The position numbers and the translations under genes were made by a program. Below, piece after piece: positions 17,340 through 26,041 of a DNA stretch of 64,000 nucleotides. Position 1 is the stretch's first letter. Every line of letters begins with the position of its first letter. The notes below the pieces were generated by a model. The model searched no databases and was not told where the DNA came from. It was given only the letters and a program-made list of their open reading frames with translations. Source of the DNA: Streptacidiphilus sp. P02-A3a (GTDB lineage: Bacteria > Actinomycetota > Actinomycetes > Streptomycetales > Streptomycetaceae); contig NZ_CP048289.1 in NCBI RefSeq assembly GCF_014084105.1, positions 4,349,922 to 4,413,921 on the forward strand. The letters run 5' to 3'.

Positions 17340-18305
17340 TCAGAGCAGGTCGTTCAGGGCGGGCAGCAGCCTCTTGGCGTTGCGGGTGGTCAGTGTCCGC
17401 CAGGTGTCCGGATCCGGCTGCGGCGCGGCGTCGATGGACGCCACCTGGCTCGCGACGCCGGGAGTCGGGGTCCAGCAGTAGTCGCTGCCGTAGAGGACCC
17501 GGTCGGTGCCGAAGGCGGCGGTGAGGGCGGGGACCTGGTACGGGAACGGGGTGCCCGCGAGGTCGAACCAGAGTTTGCCCACCTGGTCGGGGATCGGGCC
17601 GACCGCGTCGCCGCCGAGGCCGAAACCGCTGCGGAACAGTTCCATGCGCTGGGTGAGCAGCGGGAGGGTGCCGCCGCCGTGCGAGAAGACCCACGGGATG
17701 TTCGGGTAGCGGCTGAGCACACCGTTGAAGAGCAGGTCGCTGACGGTGCGGGTGGAGTCGAAGATGAACTCCAGCATCGGGCGCGGGCGGCCCAGCGCCT
17801 CGTGGGTGCCGGCCGGCGAGGTGGGGTGGACGAAGACGGGGGTACGGCGGCGGTCCAGTTCGGCGTAGAGCGGCTCGTAGCGCTCGTCGCCGAGATAGAC
17901 GCCGTGCGCGTTGCTCTCCAGGGTCACGCCGTCGCTGCCGAGGTCGTCCATGGCGCGGGTGAGCTCCGCCAGCGAGCCCTCGACGTCGGGGAAGGGCAGC
18001 GAGGCGAAGTGGCCGAAGCGGTGGGGGTGGCGGCGCTTGAGGTCGGCGCCGAAGTCGTTGACGTGGCGGGCCAGCGCCAGGGAGGCCGCGTCGTCGCCTA
18101 GGTGGGTGCCCGGTGAGGAGATCGTCATGACCGAGTAGCCGATCCCCCAGTCGTCCATGTCCTTGAGGTGGTCCGTCTCGCTCCACGTCGGCCAGCCGGG
18201 CATGCCGTCGGGGTGGACGATACCGGCCTGCTTCGCCGCCGCCACGTACTGCGGCGTGACGAAGTGGGAGTGGACGTCTACGAGGGGGCTGTGCTGGTCG
18301 GACAT
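17340..18305 (-). CDS. Amidohydrolase family (ACMSD/decarboxylase-like) protein
   Basis: A 321-residue TIM-barrel metallohydrolase of the amidohydrolase-2 group, which includes ACMSD and gamma-resorcylate decarboxylase. The metal motif is VDVHSHF near the N-terminus. PVFVHPTSP and WVFSHGGGTLPLL supply further histidines, and VLYGSDYCWTP gives the late aspartate. The ATG at 18305 has GGAAGG upstream. The enzyme probably hydrolyses or decarboxylates a cyclic or aromatic carboxylate; the substrate is not predictable. It is transcribed alone, towards the alcohol dehydrogenase. Confidence 0.85.
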   Translation of the reverse strand: MSDQHSPLVDVHSHFVTPQYVAAAKQAGIVHPDGMPGWPTWSETDHLKDMDDWGIGYSVMTISSPGTHLGDDAASLALARHVNDFGADLKRRHPHRFGHFASLPFPDVEGSLAELTRAMDDLGSDGVTLESNAHGVYLGDERYEPLYAELDRRRTPVFVHPTSPAGTHEALGRPRPMLEFIFDSTRTVSDLLFNGVLSRYPNIPWVFSHGGGTLPLLTQRMELFRSGFGLGGDAVGPIPDQVGKLWFDLAGTPFPYQVPALTAAFGTDRVLYGSDYCWTPTPGVASQVASIDAAPQPDPDTWRTLTTRNAKRLLPALNDLL

Positions 18306-18479
18306 CGGGAACCTTCCGTGCGGTGAAGTGCGGACGACCCGGGCCGAACGGGTGACGGTCCGGCCGTGGGGTGGCGCCGCGTTCTCCCCATCGTAGGAGC
18401 GTGCCGGGGTCGCCCGCCCGGTGGAGGCCGCACGGCCGTGGCTGGCGACATCGACGTCGGCGGAGCCGTCGGTCGGTGC

Positions 18480-18779
18480 TCAGGAGGATGGCAGGGTCCA
18501 TTCCTGGTTGGAGCCGCCGTTGCAGTCCCAGATGTCCAGTTGGGTGCCTGGGGTGGTGGCACTGGGGCATGGACCTGACAGCGGTGGGATCGATTCTGTT
18601 TGGAACTGTTGGCTATTGAGGCACTGGGGCCTGAATCTGTCAATGGCCTGAGCGGCGACTTGGGTGGGGTCCATGGAGATGTTTGATCGTGATGGAATGT
18701 CCTGGAGGGCCGAGCTGTCCCGCGCGCCGCCGGTCCCACCCGGTTCCGCAACTCCCATTCCTGCCACATGTGTTGACAA
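18480..18779 (-). pseudogene. C-terminal remnant of a ricin-type lectin domain
   Basis: The last 26 codons before the stop at 18480 read TTPGTQLDIWDCNGGSNQEW then TLPSS. This is nearly the same as the end of the GH92 gene 3.7 kb away (AGTQLQLWGCDGTPAQDWTLPS). The upstream part of this frame has only weak lectin character, so only the 3' tip of a secreted carbohydrate-active enzyme gene survives. It lies on the opposite strand to the GH92 gene and points away from it. Confidence 0.6.
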
Positions 18780-18951
18780 GCCACTGTCACCTCGCCTTTG
18801 CTACCGGTAGCCGCCAGGCCGGTCCGGGGCTGATCGTCCGATCAGCCCCGGGGTCGGCTGACCCACACGGACTCCACCCACTCGTCGGCCTTCGTGCCCA
18901 CCTGTGTGCCCTTGCCCGTCACCACTAGCGACCGGTGGCGGCCACGCTGAA

Positions 18952-18967
18952 ATGACAACGTTGTCAT
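18952..18967. promoter_or_regulatory. LacI-family operator, perfect 16-bp palindrome
   Basis: ATGACAACGTTGTCAT is its own reverse complement and contains the central AACGTT with a CG core typical of LacI/GalR-family operators. It ends 38 bp upstream of the GH92 start codon, so a bound repressor would block the mannosidase operon. No lacI-type gene is in this window, so the regulator is elsewhere. An in-frame ATG inside the palindrome is therefore not the true start. Confidence 0.75.
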
Positions 18968-19005
18968 CGACTGCTACCAGCAACCGAGAAGCGAGAGAGC
19001 GCCCT

Positions 19006-22000
19006 ATGATCCTCCTGCCAACAGGTCCGCGAAGGCGCCCGGCGCGTCGGCGGCTCACTCCAGTTCTCGCCTTCGCGGTGGTCACCGCGTTAGCGGGCTC
19101 CTTCGCGACACCGGCTCAGGCAACTGTGCGCCCCACCAGCCACGCGGCAGCGTCCGGGCTGGTGAGCGACCCGGCCTCATTGGTGAATCCGTTCATCGGC
19201 ACGACCAACACCGGCGACGACTTCCCGGGCGCGGACGTGCCGTTCGGCATGGTGCAGTGGAGCCCGGACACCCCGTCGCGCCCCGACGGCGGCGGGTACG
19301 AGTACAACGACTCGTCGATCACCGGGTTCAGCCTGACCCACCTGTCCGGGCCCGGCTGCGGGGCGGAGGGCGACATCCCGATCCTGCCGACTACGGGCTC
19401 GGTCAACACCTCGGCGACGGACTCGTTCTCGCACGCCAACGAGTCGGCCGACGCCGGGGACTACAAGGTCGCACTGGACAACGGGGTGACCACCGAGCTG
19501 ACCGCAACCACCCGCACCGGCATGGCCGACTTCACGTTTCCCTCGACCAGCCAGGCGAACCTGATCTTCAAGCTGGACGACAGCGCCAACGGCGACTCCG
19601 CGACCGACTTCAGCGAGATCAGCGACACCGAGGTTGAGGGGTCGGTGACCTCGGGCGGCTTCTGCGGCCCCGGCAGTTCCGTCTACACCGTGTACTTCGA
19701 CATGCAGTTCAGCCAACCGTTCGCCACCACGGGCACATTCACGGCCAAGGGTGTCCACGCGGGCGCCAAGAGCCTGTCGATCAAGCAGACCTCACCGGCG
19801 GTGAAACCCAGGACCGTCCCCTCGGGTACCCCCGAGAAGGCCAACCACCCGGTCCTGCACGGGTCGCTGCCCGCGAGCTCCGCCCGGGCCAAACCCGCGC
19901 TGAGCGGCCCGGACGGCTCCTACCTGACCTTCAACACCACCAGCAACCAGACACTGCTGGCCAAGGTCGGGATCTCCTACGTGTCGAATGCGAACGCGAA
20001 GGCGAACCTGGCCCAGGAGGATTCGGGGTGGAACTTCGCCTCGACCCAGGCGTCGGCCCACGCCGCGTGGAACACGGCACTGAACAAGATCCAGGTCGCC
20101 GGCGGCACGGCGGCCCAACAGGCGGTCTTCTACACGTCGTTGTACCACTCGCTGCTGCACCCCAACATCGCCAGTGACGACAACGGCCAGTACGTCGGTG
20201 TCGACGGAAAGGTGCACACCGTCGACACGGGGCACTCGGCCTGGTACACCAACTTCTCCGGCTGGGACATCTACCGCAGTCAGGCCCAACTCGAAGCGCT
20301 GGTCGACCCACAGGCCGCCAGCGATACGGCGCAGTCCATGGTGGACGACTACGCCCAGGACGGCATGCTGCCCAAGTGGCTGCTGGACAGCGGTGAGACC
20401 TACGTGATGGTCGGCGATCCGTCCGACGCGATCCTGGCGGACTACCAGGCCTTCGGCGCGACGGACTTCGACACCGCGACGGCCCTGAGCGACATGGCGG
20501 CCGAGGCCACGACCACCAACAACGTACGGCCGGGCGGCAGTTACCTGAACACGCCCGGATACCTGCCGCATGACGGCGACTACAGCGGCGACACCAACTT
20601 CTACGGACCGATCTCCACGACCCTGGAGTACGACACCGCCGACTTCGCCATCTCCGCGTTCGCCGGTGCGCTGGGCAATACCGGCGATCAGCAGACCTTC
20701 GTCAACCGGGCCCAGGACTGGCGCAACGTACTCGACCCCAACAGCGGCTTCGACCAGTCGCGCGACGCCGACGGAGACTGGTTGACCGGGTTCGACCCGA
20801 CCAGCGGCAACGACTTCGTCGAGGCCGACTCGTGGATCTACACCGGCATGGTGCCCTTCGACCTGGCCGGCCTGATCGCGGCCAAGGGCGGCGACAAGGC
20901 GATGAACGACTACCTGAACACCACCCTGAGCAGCTACACGGGCGCCAACGGCTATGCCTGGGTGGGCAACGAGCCCAGCATCGAACTGCCCTGGGAGTAC
21001 GACTACACCGGTGAGCCCTACCGGACCCAGGGAACCGTGCGGTCGATCCAGGACCAGATCTGGACCGACACGCCCAGTGGACTGGCCGACGGCAACGACG
21101 ACCTCGGCGCCATGAGCGCGTGGTACGTCTGGTCCGCGCTGGGCATGTTCCCGGAGACCCCGGGCACCGCCACCCTGGCGCTCGGATCGCCGATGTTCAC
21201 CCAGGCCGTGGTCACCCTGCCGTCCGGCAACACCCTGACGATCAACGGCAACGGTGCCGCCGACAACGCCCCCTACGTGCAGTCGGCGTCCTTCAACGGC
21301 ACGGCCTGGAACGACGCCTACGCACCCGCCTCGGCGATCACCACCGGCGGTACCCTGAACTACACCCTGGGCACGACGGCGAACACCGCCTGGGCGTCGG
21401 CGGCGAACGAGGTGCCGCCCTCCTACGGCGGCAACACGGTGGCGCCGACGAGCCCACGCATCGGCGCGGTCAACTCTGCCGCCGGGGCCAGCCTGTGCCT
21501 GGACGACTCGAACTCGTCCACCACCGACGGGAATCCGGTGCAGATCTGGGGCTGCGACGGCACCTACGCCCAGGACTGGACGATCGCGACCGACGGCACC
21601 GTCCGTACCCTGGGCAAGTGCCTCGACGCCGCGCACAGCGGTACTGTCAACGGCACCGCCGTCCAGCTCTACAACTGCAACAACAGCGGCGCGCAGCAGT
21701 GGACCGCTGGTTCCGGCAACTCCCTGGTGAACCCCGAGTCGGGGCTCTGCCTGGACGACCCGTCGGACTCCAGCACCCAGGGCACCCATCTCCAGCTCTA
21801 CACCTGCAACGGCACCAGCGCCCAGAACTGGACTCTGCCGGCCGCGCCCACCCCCATCTCTGGCGCCGTCGACGCGAACGTCGGCTCCGGGCTCTGCCTG
21901 GACGACAAGTCCGCCGCCACCACCAACAACAACCCCATCGAGATCTGGGGCTGCAACGGCACAGCGGCCCAGCAGTGGACCTACGCGTCGGACGACACGC

Positions 22001-22245
22001 TGCGGGTGGTGGGGGAGTGCATGGACGTCACCAACAGCGGCACCACGCAGGGGACTCTCATCCAGCTCTACACCTGCAACAACAGCGGCGCGCAGCAGTG
22101 GCGGGCCACCAGCGGCGGCCAGCTCGTCAACCCCGAGTCCGGGCTCTGCCTGGACGACCCCAGCTCCTCCACCACGGCGGGGACGCAACTCCAACTCTGG
22201 GGCTGCGACGGTACCCCGGCACAGGACTGGACCCTGCCCTCCTGA
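19006..22245 (+). CDS. Secreted GH92 alpha-mannosidase with two ricin-B lectin domains
   Basis: A 1,079-residue secreted enzyme. The ATG at 19006 gives a classical signal peptide (arginine-rich start, VLAFAVVTALAGSFATPAQA). The GH92 domain spans about residues 55-800: LVNPFIGTTNTGDDFPGADVP at the start, NFSGWDIYRSQ in the middle, and GLADGNDDLGAMSAWYVWSA near the end, all family hallmarks. Two CBM13/ricin-type trefoils follow at about 813-945 and 948-1078 with repeated C-L-D and Q-x-W motifs. GH92 enzymes are calcium-dependent exo-alpha-mannosidases. Codon 29 is TTA (19090-19092), so translation may need the bldA tRNA. GH76 follows 17 bp downstream. The pair suggests use of yeast or fungal mannan. 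Confidence 0.93.
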   Translation: MILLPTGPRRRPARRRLTPVLAFAVVTALAGSFATPAQATVRPTSHAAASGLVSDPASLVNPFIGTTNTGDDFPGADVPFGMVQWSPDTPSRPDGGGYEYNDSSITGFSLTHLSGPGCGAEGDIPILPTTGSVNTSATDSFSHANESADAGDYKVALDNGVTTELTATTRTGMADFTFPSTSQANLIFKLDDSANGDSATDFSEISDTEVEGSVTSGGFCGPGSSVYTVYFDMQFSQPFATTGTFTAKGVHAGAKSLSIKQTSPAVKPRTVPSGTPEKANHPVLHGSLPASSARAKPALSGPDGSYLTFNTTSNQTLLAKVGISYVSNANAKANLAQEDSGWNFASTQASAHAAWNTALNKIQVAGGTAAQQAVFYTSLYHSLLHPNIASDDNGQYVGVDGKVHTVDTGHSAWYTNFSGWDIYRSQAQLEALVDPQAASDTAQSMVDDYAQDGMLPKWLLDSGETYVMVGDPSDAILADYQAFGATDFDTATALSDMAAEATTTNNVRPGGSYLNTPGYLPHDGDYSGDTNFYGPISTTLEYDTADFAISAFAGALGNTGDQQTFVNRAQDWRNVLDPNSGFDQSRDADGDWLTGFDPTSGNDFVEADSWIYTGMVPFDLAGLIAAKGGDKAMNDYLNTTLSSYTGANGYAWVGNEPSIELPWEYDYTGEPYRTQGTVRSIQDQIWTDTPSGLADGNDDLGAMSAWYVWSALGMFPETPGTATLALGSPMFTQAVVTLPSGNTLTINGNGAADNAPYVQSASFNGTAWNDAYAPASAITTGGTLNYTLGTTANTAWASAANEVPPSYGGNTVAPTSPRIGAVNSAAGASLCLDDSNSSTTDGNPVQIWGCDGTYAQDWTIATDGTVRTLGKCLDAAHSGTVNGTAVQLYNCNNSGAQQWTAGSGNSLVNPESGLCLDDPSDSSTQGTHLQLYTCNGTSAQNWTLPAAPTPISGAVDANVGSGLCLDDKSAATTNNNPIEIWGCNGTAAQQWTYASDDTLRVVGECMDVTNSGTTQGTLIQLYTCNNSGAQQWRATSGGQLVNPESGLCLDDPSSSTTAGTQLQLWGCDGTPAQDWTLPS

Positions 22246-22262
22246 GACCTGTGAGGTGCGTC

Positions 22263-23828
22263 ATGCGGATCAACACACGTGTGCGATCGGGCCTGGCCCG
22301 GGTGCTCGCACTGGCCGCAGCCGTAGCCGTAGCCGTGGCGCTCGCCGGTGCCGCACCGGCGAGCGCGACCCCCGCGCCCACGGCAGCGGCGGCGACGGCA
22401 GCAGCGGCGACGACCACGGCGGCGACGGCAGCAGCGGCGACGACCACGGCGGCGAGCAGCGCCGGTTCCGCCCGGCCGGCCAACACCTCGGTCTGCTCCA
22501 AGTACTGCGACGGCCGTGATCCGGCCGTGGCCGTCGGGGACCGTGACGCGTCGGTGGCCACCGTCTGGTCCCGCTCCATCGAGCTGCACATCTCGGACCC
22601 CGACGACATGGCCTGGGCCGGCATCACCAACGGCTCACCCACCGACGAGGTGTGGCTCGACCGCTCCTGGGACGGCGGCCAGACCTGGAGTGACGGCTCC
22701 AAGCTCGGCGACACCACCATCCCCAGCGGCGACACCGGCTGGCGCACCCTGATGGACAACATCGACAACCCTTCCGCCGGACAGACCGGTGTCGTCCGCG
22801 CCTGCGGCAAGGCGGGCAACCGCGTCGACATCGCCTGCACCCCCTGGGAGAAGGCCGACATCGGATCCGGTACGGCGGCGGACTCCGCGGAAGCCCTCGC
22901 GGCGTACTGGAACCCCGCCACCGGCCTGTGGGACTCGGGGCCGTACAGCTGGCAGGACGCCAACGCGCTGACCGCGCTGACCGACTACATGCGCCGGTCA
23001 GGCAACGCCAGCTACCCGTCGGTGATCTCCACGACCTACAACGACAACATCAACTCGGCGAACTTCACCGACTCCTACATCGACGACACCGGCTGGTGGG
23101 GCCTGGCCTGGCTGGACGCCTACGAGTACACCGACAACAACTCCTACCTCGACGTCGCCGAGGCCGACGCGAACTACATGAGCCAGTACTGGGACAACAC
23201 CTGTGGCGGCGGCGTGTGGTGGTCCACCGCCAAGACCTACAAGAACGCCATCGCCAACGAGCTCTACCTCGAACTCAACGCCGAACTCCACAACGACATC
23301 CCCGGTGACAGCGCCTACCTGGGACGCGCGCAGGCGGAGTGGAGCTGGTTCCAGGGCAGCGGCCTGATCAACTCCAACGACCTGATCAATGACGGCCTCA
23401 CCACCTCCACCTGCACAAACAACGGCGAAGCCACCTTCAGCTACAACCAGGGCGTGATCCTCGCCGGCCTCGGCCAGCTCTACCACGCCACTGGCAACAG
23501 CTCACTGCTCACCTCCGCCGAGAACATCGCCACCGCCGCCACCACCCACCTGACCAGCAACGGGATCCTGGTCGACCCCTGCGAGCCCAACGGCTGCGCC
23601 TCCGACGGCTTCTCCTTCAAGGGCGCCTTCGTCCGCGGCCTGTCCGACTTCCAGCGGCTGACCGGAGTCTCGACCTACAGCACCTTCCTGAGCGCGCAGG
23701 CCGACTCGATCGAGAGCAACGACACCGACTCGGTCGGCCAGTCTGGTCTCGCCTGGGCCGGTCCCCTGGCCGACGTCGACTACCCGGACACCCAGTCCGC
23801 CCTCGACGCGCTCAACAGCCAACTCTGA
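22263..23828 (+). CDS. Secreted GH76 endo-alpha-1,6-mannanase
   Basis: A 521-residue secreted protein: signal peptide (VLALAAAVAVAVALAGAAPASA), an Ala/Thr linker, a domain of about 125 residues (LDRSWDGGQTWSDGSKLG) seen in Streptomyces GH76 enzymes, then the GH76 (alpha/alpha)6 barrel. The catalytic Asp pair is in YIDDTGWWGLAWLDAYEYT. YKNAIANELYLELNAEL and GEATFSYNQGVILAGL are also conserved. GH76 enzymes cut the alpha-1,6-mannan backbone, so this endo-enzyme complements the GH92 exo-mannosidase encoded just before it. The ATG at 22263 is favoured by GAGGTG upstream; an in-frame GTG is 12 bases earlier. The operon ends in a strong hairpin at 23901. Confidence 0.92.
   Translation: MRINTRVRSGLARVLALAAAVAVAVALAGAAPASATPAPTAAAATAAAATTTAATAAAATTTAASSAGSARPANTSVCSKYCDGRDPAVAVGDRDASVATVWSRSIELHISDPDDMAWAGITNGSPTDEVWLDRSWDGGQTWSDGSKLGDTTIPSGDTGWRTLMDNIDNPSAGQTGVVRACGKAGNRVDIACTPWEKADIGSGTAADSAEALAAYWNPATGLWDSGPYSWQDANALTALTDYMRRSGNASYPSVISTTYNDNINSANFTDSYIDDTGWWGLAWLDAYEYTDNNSYLDVAEADANYMSQYWDNTCGGGVWWSTAKTYKNAIANELYLELNAELHNDIPGDSAYLGRAQAEWSWFQGSGLINSNDLINDGLTTSTCTNNGEATFSYNQGVILAGLGQLYHATGNSSLLTSAENIATAATTHLTSNGILVDPCEPNGCASDGFSFKGAFVRGLSDFQRLTGVSTYSTFLSAQADSIESNDTDSVGQSGLAWAGPLADVDYPDTQSALDALNSQL
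22389..22448. repeat. 30-bp tandem repeat in the GH76 linker
   Basis: Two exact copies of a 30-bp unit beginning GCGGCGACGGCAGCAGC (22389-22418 and 22419-22448) encode the duplicated Ala/Thr-rich linker after the signal peptide. It is a likely site of slippage and linker-length variation. Confidence 0.75.
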
Positions 23829-23900
23829 CCCGATGCCGCACAGGACGCACCTGCCCGCCCGGAGGCGCGTCACGGAGCCGTGGGCCGTCCCGAACGCCGC

Positions 23901-23930
23901 TGCCACGCCGGAACCCGAACCGGCGTGGCA
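23901..23930. terminator. Terminator hairpin after the GH92-GH76 operon
   Basis: Exact 11-bp arms TGCCACGCCGG (23901-23911) and CCGGCGTGGCA (23920-23930) with an 8-base loop. It lies 73 bp after the GH76 stop. The right arm ends only ten bases before the ATG of the phosphotransferase, so it could also control translation or transcription of that gene. Confidence 0.7.
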
Positions 23931-23940
23931 GGATGGACCG

Positions 23941-24969
23941 ATGTACTCGCGACTGCCGTTCGGGGACGCACTACGGGCCCGGTTGGGGCCGCCGGGACGG
24001 GCTCGGCGGCTGGACAGCAGCCCGCGCTCGCGGGTGTGGCGGGTCGAGCTGCCCGCCGCGCCGGTGATCGTCAAGCAGGTCGTCGACGGCCCGGACGCCG
24101 ACCACCGCTACGCGCGCGAGCTGGCCGCGCTGCGGCTGGCGAGCCGCGCCGAACCACCGGTGGTACCCGCGCTGTTGGCCACCGACCCCGAGCAGCGGGT
24201 ACTGGTCCTGGAGCAGGTGGAACACCGTCCGCCGCCGCGCGACTGGATCGTCGACTACGCCGCCGCCCTGGCCCGGCTGCACGCCACCGGGAAGCCGCAG
24301 GACGCGGGCGTGCTGCCCGCCTGGTCGCCGCCCACCGGTCGTGACACCGCCTCCTTCCTGGCCCTGGCCCAGGCGTTGGGAGCCAGCGTGCCGCCGGGCG
24401 TGGCCGGTGAACTCGACGCCCTGGTAGACCGGTTGGCCCGGGCGCCGGGCAACGCGCTGCTGCACGGCGATCCCTGCCCGGGCAACGACCTGCACACCGG
24501 CGACGGCGTCCGGTTCATCGACTTCGAGCAGGCCTCGCTGGGCAACGGCCTGATGGAACTGGCCTACCTGCGCATCGGCTTCCCCACCTGCTGGTGCGCG
24601 ACCAGCGCGGACGCCCCGCTGCTGGAGCGGGCCGAGGCCGCCTACCGCACCGCCTGGACCACCGCTACCGGTACCGAGCCCGAGGGCGACCTGACCGACG
24701 CCTGCGCGGGCTGGCTGCTGCGCGGCGACGCGCTGGTCGAGCGGGCCCGCCGCGAGAGCGTCGACCACCTGGCCCGGCTCCCCGGCAAGGACTGGAGCTG
24801 GGGCACCGCCACCGCCCGGCAGCGCCTGCTGCACCGGCTCACCGTGGTCGCCGCGCTGACCGCCTCCCGCCCCGACCTGTCCGCCTTCCACCACCTCGCC
24901 ACCGACCTGCGCCGACACACCCACTCCCGCTGGCCCACCCTCCTCCCGCTGCCGTCCCACCGCCCGTAG
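23941..24969 (+). CDS. Aminoglycoside-phosphotransferase-like kinase
   Basis: A 342-residue APH/choline kinase-like protein. The Brenner-type catalytic motif is LLHGDPCPGND and the metal-binding Asp is in FIDFEQASLGN. The N-lobe lysine is probably in PVIVKQVVDG. The ATG at 23941 follows AGGA right after a hairpin; an alternative in-frame ATG at 23833 would add a proline-rich extension. Such kinases act on antibiotics, homoserine, choline or sugars. The substrate is not predictable here, and no resistance role should be assumed. Confidence 0.82.
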   Translation: MYSRLPFGDALRARLGPPGRARRLDSSPRSRVWRVELPAAPVIVKQVVDGPDADHRYARELAALRLASRAEPPVVPALLATDPEQRVLVLEQVEHRPPPRDWIVDYAAALARLHATGKPQDAGVLPAWSPPTGRDTASFLALAQALGASVPPGVAGELDALVDRLARAPGNALLHGDPCPGNDLHTGDGVRFIDFEQASLGNGLMELAYLRIGFPTCWCATSADAPLLERAEAAYRTAWTTATGTEPEGDLTDACAGWLLRGDALVERARRESVDHLARLPGKDWSWGTATARQRLLHRLTVVAALTASRPDLSAFHHLATDLRRHTHSRWPTLLPLPSHRP

Positions 24970-24980
24970 CGCCACTCACC

Positions 24981-24995
24981 CCCCGCTCGGCGGGG
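24981..24995. terminator. Short convergent terminator hairpin
   Basis: CCCCG (24981-24985), loop CTCGG, CGGGG (24991-24995), in the 27-bp gap between the converging phosphotransferase and lgt genes. Confidence 0.45.
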
Positions 24996-24996
24996 A

Positions 24997-25908
24997 TCAG
25001 TCCCGGGGGTGCTCGGCCGCCGGGGCGCTGCTCCGGGGAGGCTCCGGATCGTCGTCGTCCGGGTCGTCCCCGGCGCTGTCGGGTGCCTCATCGGGCTCGG
25101 GTTGTGGTTCGGTGGGGGTGGTGTGTTGGTGGCGTTGCAGGAGGGTGAGCCAGATCAGGGCGCCGAGGGTCAGTGCGGCGGCGACGTAGAAGTTGAGGCG
25201 TAGTCCGAGGAAGTGTTGGGAGTAGTCGACGCGTAGTGATTCCTCGAACATGCGGAAGGTGGAGTATCCGGCGATGTAGAGGGCGAAGAGGCTGCCGGGG
25301 GCGAGTTTGCGGTGGTGTCCGAGCCAGACCAGGACGGCGGCGAGCAGGAGGTCCCAGATGAGTTCGTAGAGGAAGGTGGGGTGGAAGGTGGTGTCCTGGA
25401 GGTAGCCCGGGGGGCGGAACTGTGGGGCGATCTGCAGTGCCCAGGGCAGGTGGGTGGGGCCGCCGAAGAGTTCCTGGTTGAAGTAGTTGCCGATCCGGCC
25501 GATGCCGGAGGCGATGAGCAGGCTGGGGGCGAGGGCGTCCATCATGCCGGTGACGCTGGTGCCCGCTTTGCGTAGCCGCCAGACGCAGACGGCGGTGGCC
25601 AGGGCGACGCCGCCCCAGATGCCCAGGCCGCCGTCCCATACCGCCAGTGGTCCCCACCAGTGCGGGGGGATCTGGGAGGGGGTGGTGAGGTCGAAGTACA
25701 GGCGTCCGCCGAGGATGCCGAAGGGCACTCCCCACAGGGCGATCTCCTCGACCATCGCCGGGTCGCCTCCGGCGGCACTCCAGCGGCGTCGGCCGACCAG
25801 CACGGCGAGGCTGATCCCGACGATGTACATCAGCGCGTAGAAGTGCACGAACAACGGCCCCACGTGGAAGCCGTTCACCGATGGCGACGGTATGGAAGCA
25901 AGCAGCAT
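24997..25908 (-). CDS. lgt: Prolipoprotein diacylglyceryl transferase
   Basis: A 303-residue polytopic membrane enzyme that transfers diacylglyceryl from phosphatidylglycerol to the lipobox cysteine of prolipoproteins. The Lgt signature is intact: GRIGNYFNQELFGGPT. The N-terminal FHVGPLFVHFYALMYIVG, HPTFLYELIWD and a YIAGYSTFRMFEE segment are also typical. Six to seven transmembrane helices are visible. The cytoplasmic tail of about 40 residues is Asp/Glu/Pro-rich, as often in actinobacteria. The ATG at 25908 has only a weak ribosome-binding site (TAGG). Confidence 0.95.
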   Translation of the reverse strand: MLLASIPSPSVNGFHVGPLFVHFYALMYIVGISLAVLVGRRRWSAAGGDPAMVEEIALWGVPFGILGGRLYFDLTTPSQIPPHWWGPLAVWDGGLGIWGGVALATAVCVWRLRKAGTSVTGMMDALAPSLLIASGIGRIGNYFNQELFGGPTHLPWALQIAPQFRPPGYLQDTTFHPTFLYELIWDLLLAAVLVWLGHHRKLAPGSLFALYIAGYSTFRMFEESLRVDYSQHFLGLRLNFYVAAALTLGALIWLTLLQRHQHTTPTEPQPEPDEAPDSAGDDPDDDDPEPPRSSAPAAEHPRD

Positions 25909-26041
25909 GACCACGAGCCTACGCGGTAACCCCACCCACCACACAGACCCCGACCACCACCCACGGTGACCGAGGGAGCCGTCCGCGTCACCAGTGAGCG
26001 TCACGAGTCCCGCCCGGTTCCGGTCACAGCCGTCGCACTCC

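Noticed and set aside
18952..19005. An upstream in-frame ATG for the GH92 gene
   Set aside because: It lies inside the 16-bp operator palindrome and would put a polar stretch before the signal peptide.
19792..22194. Long minus-strand frame opposite the GH92 gene
   Set aside because: Val/Gly/Arg-rich shadow; the plus strand holds a well-conserved secreted glycosidase.
22381..22460. Possible CRISPR-like short repeats
   Set aside because: Only two direct copies of a coding Ala/Thr linker without spacers; no cas genes anywhere in the window.
23941..24969. Antibiotic-resistance gene
   Set aside because: The APH-like fold covers many metabolic kinases; nothing in the context supports a resistance role.
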